A DNA stretch of 36,455 nt from Chara braunii (taxonomy: Eukaryota > Streptophyta > Charophyceae > Charales > Characeae): contig BFEA01000091.1 in NCBI GenBank assembly GCA_003427395.1, positions 976,484 to 1,012,938 on the forward strand, read 5' to 3'. Shown here piece by piece: positions 30,312 to 36,455 of the stretch. The notes beneath the pieces are model-generated. The model was not told where the DNA came from, searched no databases, and worked only from the letters and a program-made list of their open reading frames with translations. Every line of letters starts with the position of its first letter. Position 1 is the first letter of the stretch. The translations under genes were made by a program, and so were the position numbers.

Positions 30312-30462
30312 GGCCCAAGTCCCACTACCGGTAGCAGCCTGAATCTGGACGTGTTTGTGGAGACATGCAGTCGAGAAAACTCAACGCCGTTTCTGCACAT
30401 CCCCACAATCACGACCAGATTCAGGTGCTGAGGACACTCAACGCTGCCGGTGGGACTTGGCC
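30312..30462. mobile_element. Fold-back family F2, copy 1
   Basis: 'ggcccaagtcccactaccgg' pairs with 'ccggtgggacttggcc'. 'cctgaatctggacgtg' pairs with 'cacgaccagattcagg'. Confidence 0.8.
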
Positions 30463-30706
30463 TCTGGTAGTTCGATGATCGTATCTCCTTTTTTTTTTTC
30501 TTTTTTTTTTTTTCCGATTATCGTTTCCATAACAGGCTGTGACGGTCACCTTCTCTGGGCCAAAAAAAAAAAAACAAAAAAAAACAAAAACAAAAAAAAA
30601 AAATCATAAAAAAAATCATCCATATCAGACCACGACCAGATGGGCGCGTGGTCAAACACGCAGCCACGTGGATGGGGATGGCGCGGTAGAACCAGCCAAG
30701 CCTGTA

Positions 30707-30870
30707 GCGTGGTCCCACTAGCAACGAGGATCGGATCGAATGCCTGAATCTGGCCGTGTTTGGCGAGAGGTGCAGGAAATCGAGATTGAACTTTTTTTCT
30801 GCATCTCTGCATAAAACACGTCCACATTCAGGCATTCTATCCCATCCTCTTTGCTAATGGGACCTCGGCC
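30707..30870. mobile_element. Fold-back family F2, copy 2
   Basis: 'ggtcccactagcaacgaggat' pairs with 'atcctctttgctaatgggacc'. 'gaatgcctgaatctgg' pairs with 'ccacattcaggcattc'. The arms leave only a small central loop. Confidence 0.82.
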
Positions 30871-30963
30871 CTGCAGTTGATTGATTACCCAAAACCCGAC
30901 GTACACGTAGCACCATTAAACCCGAGCTGGGATCTTGGCAATCCGACAAACCTCCACCTTTTA

Positions 30964-30967
<4 letters not shown>

Positions 30968-30999
<32 letters not shown>
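30968..30999. repeat. Poly(T) tract
   Basis: About 32 T. On the minus strand it would be a poly(A) tail, but no retroposed body was recognised next to it. Confidence 0.9.
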
Positions 31000-31000
<1 letters not shown>

Positions 31001-31158
31001 GGAAATCTTTTAAGTTATAGGAGACGTAGGGGGATATGATTCCTGTCTGTGAACGAAGATACGATTCCACAGGTGAATGAACAAGCCAGACAAACAGAAC
31101 AGATGTTTTTTTTGTCATTTTCCTGTCCTGCTTGCTGCTTCTTGTGTCGTCGCTTGTC

Positions 31159-31219
31159 ATCGTCGTCGTCGTCGTCGTCGTCATCGTCGTCGTCGTCATC
31201 GTCGTCGTCGTCGTCGTCT
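31159..31219. repeat. (CGT/CAT)n trinucleotide microsatellite
   Basis: Repeat of TCG/TCA triplets. Open frames across it in all registers are compositional. Confidence 0.95.
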
Positions 31220-31321
31220 AAAGGGGGTGTTCCCTGCTGCAGTTTCATTTTTTTTATTTTTTTTATAATATATTTTATTTTTGTCTTCTCCTCATCGGGA
31301 GACAGGTGTATATAATTTATC

Positions 31322-31338
31322 GTCCTTGGGGACATCCG
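31322..31338 (+). pseudogene. U6 snRNA 5' end fragment
   Basis: 'gtccttggggacatcc' corresponds to the 5' stem-loop of plant U6 (GTCCCTTCGGGGACATCC) with a short loop. It is cut off by the F2 fold-back that follows. A TATA-like 'tatataat' lies about 10 bases upstream, too close for a normal U6 promoter. Confidence 0.65.
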
Positions 31339-31506
31339 GGGCGTGGTTCCACTAGCAAAGAGGATGTGATCGAATGCCTGAATCTGGACGTAACTGTGGA
31401 GAGGTGCAGGAAATAGAGATTGAACTGCTTTTCTGCACCTCTGCATAAAACACATCCAGATTCAAGACCTTGATCCTATCCTCTTTGCTAGTGGGACCTC
31501 GGCCCG
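31339..31506. mobile_element. Fold-back family F2, copy 3, inserted in U6
   Basis: 'ttccactagcaaagaggat' pairs with 'atcctctttgctagtggga'. The interior is closely related to copy 2. It separates U6-like sequence on its two sides (31322-31338 and 31511 onward). Confidence 0.82.
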
Positions 31507-31510
31507 GGGG

Positions 31511-31650
31511 TAAAATTGGAACTATCCTCTGTTAAAAAAAAAAAAATTGGAACTATACACAGAAGGTTTTTTTTTTTTTTTTTTTTCCGGGAATACACAG
31601 AAGATTAGCATGGCCCCTGTGCGCAAGGAGGACAGCCATAAATCGAGAAA
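31511..31650 (+). pseudogene. U6 snRNA central and 3' parts, duplicated and interrupted
   Basis: 31511-31525 and about 31543-31566 both carry the U6 'aaaattggaac.ata' block, the second going on to 'cacagaag' before a poly(T) tract. 31591-31650 then carries 'acagaagattagcatggccc', 'gcgcaagga' and 'cataaatcgagaaa', the conserved U6 centre and 3' region. A(n)/T(n) runs separate the pieces, so no functional RNA can be made. Confidence 0.75.
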
Positions 31651-31797
31651 TTTTATTTTTAAAAAAAAACTATATATATTTTCTCTCACCTCACATATAT
31701 TTTAACTGGTTCATTTCATTTACAGTTGTAATAAGTTGGATGTAGTTTTTTATTTTTTATTTTTTTTAAGGTTGGATGTATTATGATAGCCCCCCGC

Positions 31798-31859
31798 GGG
31801 CGCAAGGATGACACGCATAAATCGATATAAATCGATATAATACAAAATGGTCCAGATTT
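31798..31859 (+). pseudogene. Second U6 snRNA 3' fragment
   Basis: 'gcgcaaggatgacacgcata' and 'aaatcga' are followed, after a short AT-rich insertion, by 'aaatggtccagattt', the normal U6 3' end. This piece keeps 'gatgacacgc' better than the preceding copy, so it comes from another U6 copy. Confidence 0.75.
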
Positions 31860-31999
31860 ATTTCATTAATGAATAATACCATTTTCATTTACTGTAGAAC
31901 ATGTTGAGGATTTCTCGGAGGGCCTCTATTTTTCCCATGTTGAAATGAAATTTGTGATTCAGAATCTTCCGAAAAAAGAAAAAAAAAAGAGAGAGAGAA

Positions 32000-32126
32000 C
32001 ATGGGCCTCGCTAGACCACTCTCGACATGCATAAAGGACAAAAACCATGGCCGTGTATCTTTCCATGTTCAAGCGGAAGATTCACTCTCGTTCTGCACAT
32101 GTTGAGAGTAGTGGAGCGAGGCCCCA
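32000..32126. mobile_element. Fold-back family F1, copy d
   Basis: 'atgggcctcgctagaccact' pairs with 'agtagtggagcgaggcccc'. The interior 'aaaaccatggccgtgtatct' is the reverse orientation of copy e. Confidence 0.8.
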
Positions 32127-32597
32127 CGACTGCACAGGACGCAGACGGGAGGCTGATAGACTCGAACGTTGTTGTTGGGCGATTTCAGTCGAACTGGTGG
32201 ACAAAGTGGGGTGTATCGGATCGGCGATTGCGACCGGATTCACTCTGGGAAGCCCGAGAGTGGTGGTAGTGGGTATGACGACCGTTCTCTTTTTCTTTTT
32301 TATTTTAATGACGACCGTTCTATTGTGGGCTCGAGCCCCCATCCATGGCAAGCAGGGTCGACTCGACCTTCTTTTTTCTTTTTTTTTTTAACTTTGCTTG
32401 GTTTGTGACTCGTGAACGAACTCGGTGTTGAGTTCCGATCCCGAGTCAGAAGGGCTTACTCACGTACTCACATTAGGATTTGGACGTGATCGCAGGCGGC
32501 TTCATCCAGCTGTAGCCGTAATTGTGGTCTAATGCATTCTTTTTACTTTTCAAGAAAGTCTAATGGCTTGTGGAAAGTACTCCGGTAGTAGTGTGAG
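32127..32597. other. No gene recognised
   Basis: Contains TTTTC-rich runs. The motif 'ggacgtgatcgcaggcggcttcatcc' near 32486 and its relative 'tagccgtaattgtggtctaatgca' near 32512 belong to the recurring motif noted around 30.2 kb. Confidence 0.5.
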
Positions 32598-32724
32598 TAT
32601 GGGCCTCGCTCCACTACTCTCGACATGTGCAAAACGAGAGTGAATCTTCCGCTAGAACGTCGAAAGATACACCGCCATGGTTTTTGTCTTTTGTCCATGT
32701 CGAGTGTAGTGGAGCGACGCCCTA
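32598..32724. mobile_element. Fold-back family F1, copy e
   Basis: 'tatgggcctcgctccactac' pairs with 'gtagtggagcgacgccct'. The arms 'tctcgacatgt' and 'catgtcgag' continue inward. It gives the clearest view of the family interior ('gaatcttccgctagaacg'). Confidence 0.85.
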
Positions 32725-33186
32725 TGCCCTCACCACAGTGTAAGCACTTCCTCAATGTATTTGACAGCAATTGCGACCAGACCTTGATGAATGTGACCGC
32801 AATCACGTTCAGATCCCAGTTAAAAAAACGTCCTTAGGCTCGTGGCAGTGTGCCCTCGTACGTGCCGTCCATATAACAAACGCCGAACGCAGGGGCCATG
32901 CTGTGATGTGACGGTAAAGAAAATCTTCGGGGCTCATTGTCAAGCGCTCGACTTATGCAGCCTTCAAATTGAATGTCAACGCATGTAGTCTCCATTTACG
33001 ACCACGTTCGTTCGACCAGCATGCACAGCAGCCACAGATGTCAAGTCAATCACCCAGAGGAAACAGAAGCCAAGGACAGCAGGGGAAGAGGAAACGACCG
33101 GAGGGAGGGCTCAGAAAGAAGAGAAAGAAAAACCGAAAAAAAAAAGAAACGACCGAAGACTGTCCTTCACTTGTCCTTTGTACAAG

Positions 33187-33314
33187 TGTGGCCCTCGCTC
33201 CACTACTGTCCAAATGTGCAAAACGACACTGAATCGTCCCTTGAAACATGGAAAGATACATTGTGCTATATACTTCGTCGTTTGTGCGTGTGGAGACTAC
33301 AGTGGAGCGAAGCC
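33187..33314. mobile_element. Fold-back family F1, copy f
   Basis: 'ggccctcgctccactactgt' pairs with 'ctacagtggagcgaagcc'. The interior 'gaatcgtcccttgaaacatg' is a diverged version of copy e. Confidence 0.75.
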
Positions 33315-33608
33315 GTGTCCAGTATGGCCTCTGAGGGGAGTAATAGACAGGCAGAGGTAACTGTTGAATCGTGTTGATTGATGAACTGAGGGAGAGCATG
33401 CTCACACAAGGACATTAAATTTCCGACTGAATTTTGGAGCTAATCCCTGTCAGATTCATCTATGTGAAGGTGGAATTCCACTCAGATACATCCAGGGAAA
33501 TCTTAATCTGACTATTCCCTGAGCTCGAATCCTGTCTCAAAAGAAAAACCTAAATCCTGTCTGGAATACATTTTATTTTTATTTTTATTTTTTCGTCTGG
33601 AATACATA

Positions 33609-33735
33609 TAGGGCATCGCCACACCACTCTCGAAATGTGCAAAATGGGAATGAACTTACCGCTAGAAGGTGACCAGATGCACTCGCCACATTTTTGTCTT
33701 TTTCACATTTCGAGAGTGGTGTGGCGAGGCCCATA
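33609..33735. mobile_element. Fold-back family F1, copy g
   Basis: 'tagggcatcgccacaccact' pairs with 'gagtggtgtggcgaggccca' and the pairing extends through 'ctctcgaaatgtg' / 'cacatttcgagag'. The poly(A) and poly(T) tracts at 33764-33785 and 33844-33864 lie just right of it. Confidence 0.85.
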
Positions 33736-33930
33736 GAAGGGTGGTAGGTAGGTAGTGTGAGGGAAAAAAAAAAAAAAAAAAAAAAGTCCGAAAACACAAG
33801 CGAAAGTCTTCCTTTTTTTTTCTTCTTTTTTCTCCCCTCCCCGAAAAAAAAAAAAAAAAAAAAAACGGAAAACAGACAACGGCTGCGTCACTCTCCATAG
33901 CCCCAGCCAGCCCCTCCTCGTTGCCGATCG

Positions 33931-34099
33931 GGGGCCAGGTCCCGCTAGTAGCGTTGAGTTTCCTCAACGCGCCCGAATCTGGACGTGTATGTTGGTATGT
34001 GCAGAAATCGCGTCTAGTTTTCTCAACCGCACATCTCCACGGACGCGTCCAGATTCAGGCGTTGAGGAAACTTCAACGCTGCTAGTGGGACCTTGCCCC
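33931..34099. mobile_element. Fold-back family F2, copy 4
   Basis: 'ggggccaggtcccgctagta' pairs with 'gctagtgggaccttgcccc'. 'gcgttgagtttcctcaacgc' lies in the left arm and 'gcgttgaggaaacttcaacg' in the right, so each arm also folds on itself. Confidence 0.8.
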
Positions 34100-34917
34100 T
34101 GCTCAAGAGGCCCGCCGTGTCATGACTACTCACAGCTCGTCGCGTGTCTATCAGAACAAGTGGCTGGGGTAAGAGATCTATAGATTGATGAGATCTGGAT
34201 CTCGTGATACCATGATGACGTGTTAGGGGCCTATCTGCCGTCAGATTGCGCGGGGATCGAATATCGTATGGCACGTGCACAAAAGCGGCTGAAATCACGG
34301 GGCGTGTCCACTTGGTGCCCGCCAAGCCTCGAATCATCCCTTCCAGGTGTTTCCTTTTCTTTTTGTTTTCTTTTTTAATTATTATTTTTTTGGAAGAATA
34401 ACCATTTTATAACTGAAAGGGGATAGTGGCCTTATTTATTGTCATTTTATACAGACAGGACGGCCTTTCCGGCCTTTTTAATTGTCATTATAGTATTACG
34501 GGGAACCCACGCCGTAGCAGCCACACCCGTTCAATCCTCGAAAGCCACGAGCAGGTGAGGTGAGGTGAGATACCTCCTGCTCCAGGAGGTGGGCGACACC
34601 ACCAGCCAGGGGTCAGCCGGTAGCATCAGGACCGAGCTTCTTCTTCGATGGGCCAGTCACTGTGGGCATACTCACACGAGGACCATAGTGCTGTCTGTAC
34701 ATCTTCATACATAGATACACGAAGCATGCACAGCCTTCTGTATACACATACATTTCGAACTACGCAACTATCAGACTGGGGGGTTATAGTCACAGGGTGG
34801 GGTCTAGTATCTGCGGTAGGGACAGGCATGGGCCACCGGAGTTCCTACTGGTATTCGGGTAGAAGTGTCTAGTGGCTATATATAATGTGACGCACGTGCG
34901 GAGGGCACATACGGAGA

Positions 34918-34953
<36 letters not shown>

Positions 34954-36222
34954 TGGACACACACAAGAAGCAGCAGCTGAGTGAAGGAGGTCCAGTCCGG
35001 CTCCATGAACGAACGAACAACTGAATGAATGAACCTGCCGCCCTGGACCTAGGCCGAAGTGATATACCGGCCTGGGTCCAGTAGCGGAATAACCTGGTAC
35101 CGGACCAGGGTCAGGCCGGCGGCCTGAAACTGGTCCGGCCTCACTGCCGGGCCGGAGGGATACCACTCCACGATCCTCGGACCTGTAAATGGATCCAGAG
35201 ATACATCAAAACACGCTATCCGCTGAAAGAGCGGGAGCCCAAAAGGAACGGCCAAAGAAAAACAATCCTAAATGCGGAGCGAGCTCCATGCAGGAAAAAG
35301 GGATGCAATGCGGACTAAGCCTCAAGCCTAATCTATACAACAATGTCTGGTCTGAGTCGACCCGAAAAGCAGAAAAATGTCTGACCTGTGTCGGCCAAGA
35401 AAGAGAAAAATGTCTCATGAGCCAAGTAGGCTGAATATAAATCAACATCAGGGCCCTAAAGGCCAAAGAATATCTAAGCCAATGTCCTATGTCGAAAAGA
35501 ATGTGGCACAATCTCACGTGCCCTGTACACAATGCACAATGCCTGAACAGAAGAGGAAGGAACTCAGTCGCATGGCAGAGGTAGGAATAGGGGGGGAGGC
35601 GGCGGGTACAACTCTTAGAGTAAACTCCAAGGGGGCGCTCGCACAACCAGGTAAGGGTCATCAGGCTCAGGGGGGGGAGTAACAGCACGACACCGGGCTC
35701 AATGGAAACCATCAAACGGGCACCGCCAGCTGAAAGGGGAATGGCACTCACACAAGGGAGCACGCATAAGGTGAGCCTGGCAGGAGAGAGGGCTATGACG
35801 GCATAGACATGTGGCCCAAGAGCCGCGAGCAAAGAAAACGTACACTCCAGAGGAGGGCGCGCAGCATAAGGTAAGGCAGAAGGGCGGCAAGCGGACACAC
35901 CCACATAGACAGGGGAAATAGGGGTCATCATGCGGTTGGAGGGTAAGGATACAGGGGGATGATGAGAACTCTGTAGCCGAAGAAGTGAAGTAGTCCAACT
36001 GATGAGTCTCCAGACTGAAGTCGAATCGAAGTAGCCAGGATGAAGTAGGAGTAATGCAGAAAACCAAGTGGACGTCCGGAACAACGCGACATGTACTCTG
36101 GTACTGAACAGAAGCACCAAGGTCGAAAGTCGAATATAGAAGTCGAATGTAGAGGCCGAAACCGGGAGCTGCTGCGTAGTGTCCAGGAATGGTAAGAGAT
36201 AGAGGGCATATGGGGGGTAAGG
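34100..36222. other. No gene recognised; microsatellite and hairpin
   Basis: Holds a (GA)n run (about 34919-34949) and a GC-rich hairpin (35100-35138). A 304-codon minus-strand frame (35206-36120) has no recognisable domain and odd composition. I do not call it a gene, though decayed copia sequence cannot be excluded. Confidence 0.5.
35100..35138. repeat. Two-tier GC-rich hairpin
   Basis: The outer stem CCGGACCAG (35100-35108) pairs with CTGGTCCGG (35130-35138). The inner stem CAGGCC (35112-35117) pairs with GGCCTG (35121-35126), separated by a symmetric 3-by-3 internal loop. All 15 base pairs are perfect. Confidence 0.85.
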
Positions 36223-36455
36223 TCAGTCACGATATCGAGAAGGAAGTCGATGGGTACGCTGAGGGCGAGAGGACTCAACTGCAACAACAGGCGGAACCAC
36301 ATCCACAGGGGAAGGAGGACCTGAGGCAGGTACCGGTGGAGCAGGAGGACCCATCGGTGAAGGCGGGGGGTTGTTAGTGGTCGCTGAAGTAGATGGGTCA
36401 GTAGAAGGGCGAGAAGTGGGGGGGGATGATGATGAAGGGAAAGGGTGAGCACGGT
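36223..36455 (-). pseudogene. Possible Ty1/copia polyprotein linker, partial
   Basis: Reading leftward from the window edge, the minus strand encodes a Ser/Pro-rich stretch ending 'ESSRPQRTHRLPSRYRD' and then TGA (36223-36225). Copia polyproteins often have a Pro/Ser-rich linker with an 'R.R..PSRY.D' ending between integrase and RT. No RT follows in the window, and Pro-rich text is a weak guide. Confidence 0.3.

Noticed and set aside
31077-31315. Ser/Arg-repeat open frames across 31159-31219
   Set aside because: Produced by the trinucleotide microsatellite in every register.
35999-36040. CTGATGAG followed by GAC..GAA, hammerhead-like
   Set aside because: Stem II leaves an extra base before GAA, the A15.1 position is wrong and no stem I or III partner was found.
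35206-36120. 304-codon open frame on the minus strand
   Set aside because: Unusual composition, no motif, and a stop-free run can arise by bias. Decayed copia sequence is possible but not shown.

Overview
The window is nuclear DNA of a eukaryote and consists almost entirely of transposable elements and their debris. I see no ordinary host protein-coding gene. A streptophyte (plant-lineage) host is suggested by the primer-binding site at 16394 (one mismatch from the plant initiator-Met tRNA type), by U6 snRNA fragments with plant-type sequence at 31.3-31.9 kb, and by very long LTRs. From general recollection, zinc-knuckle ORFs like the one at 5428 are common in charophyte algae such as Chara. 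The host assignment is an inference and was not checked against a database.

Layout. 1-5.1 kb: a CA microsatellite, a short LTR end, three back-to-back fold-back hairpins, a perfect-looking 146-bp tandem duplication and a 327-bp fold-back. 5.1-12.44 kb: a diverged long LTR split in two (about 5110-5277 and 10428-12438) by a nested retroelement of about 5.15 kb. That insert is Penelope-like. It carries a zinc-knuckle/coiled-coil ORF1, a GIY-YIG endonuclease module placed before the reverse transcriptase, an RT with several in-frame stops, and near its 3' end a complete type I hammerhead ribozyme motif (10211-10278). 12.44-13.67 kb: another LTR fragment and a fold-back.

13677-27450: one 13.8-kb Ty3/gypsy-type LTR retrotransposon with 2.7-kb LTRs, a 4-bp flanking repeat (CAGC), a tRNA-iMet PBS, then gag, protease, RT, RNase H, a PHD-type zinc finger fused ahead of integrase, and one or two extra sense-strand ORFs between integrase and the 3' LTR. 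Pol contains a 192-N assembly gap next to a CT microsatellite. All enzyme ORFs are broken by stops or frameshifts, so the copy is dead.

The most unusual signal is inside the LTRs. A reading frame of 179 codons, called LTR-ORF here, is present in both LTRs of the Ty3 element with three stops in each. No stop is shared, so the frame was open when the element inserted. A diverged LTR 4 kb upstream keeps 135 codons of the same frame open, and most codon changes between the copies are synonymous. This points to a protein encoded in the LTR and kept by selection.

27.45-36.46 kb: a dense field of small fold-back (MITE-like) elements in at least two families (seven and four copies), one of which interrupts a U6 snRNA copy, plus microsatellites, poly(A)/poly(T) tracts and an uncertain copia-like linker on the minus strand at the right edge.
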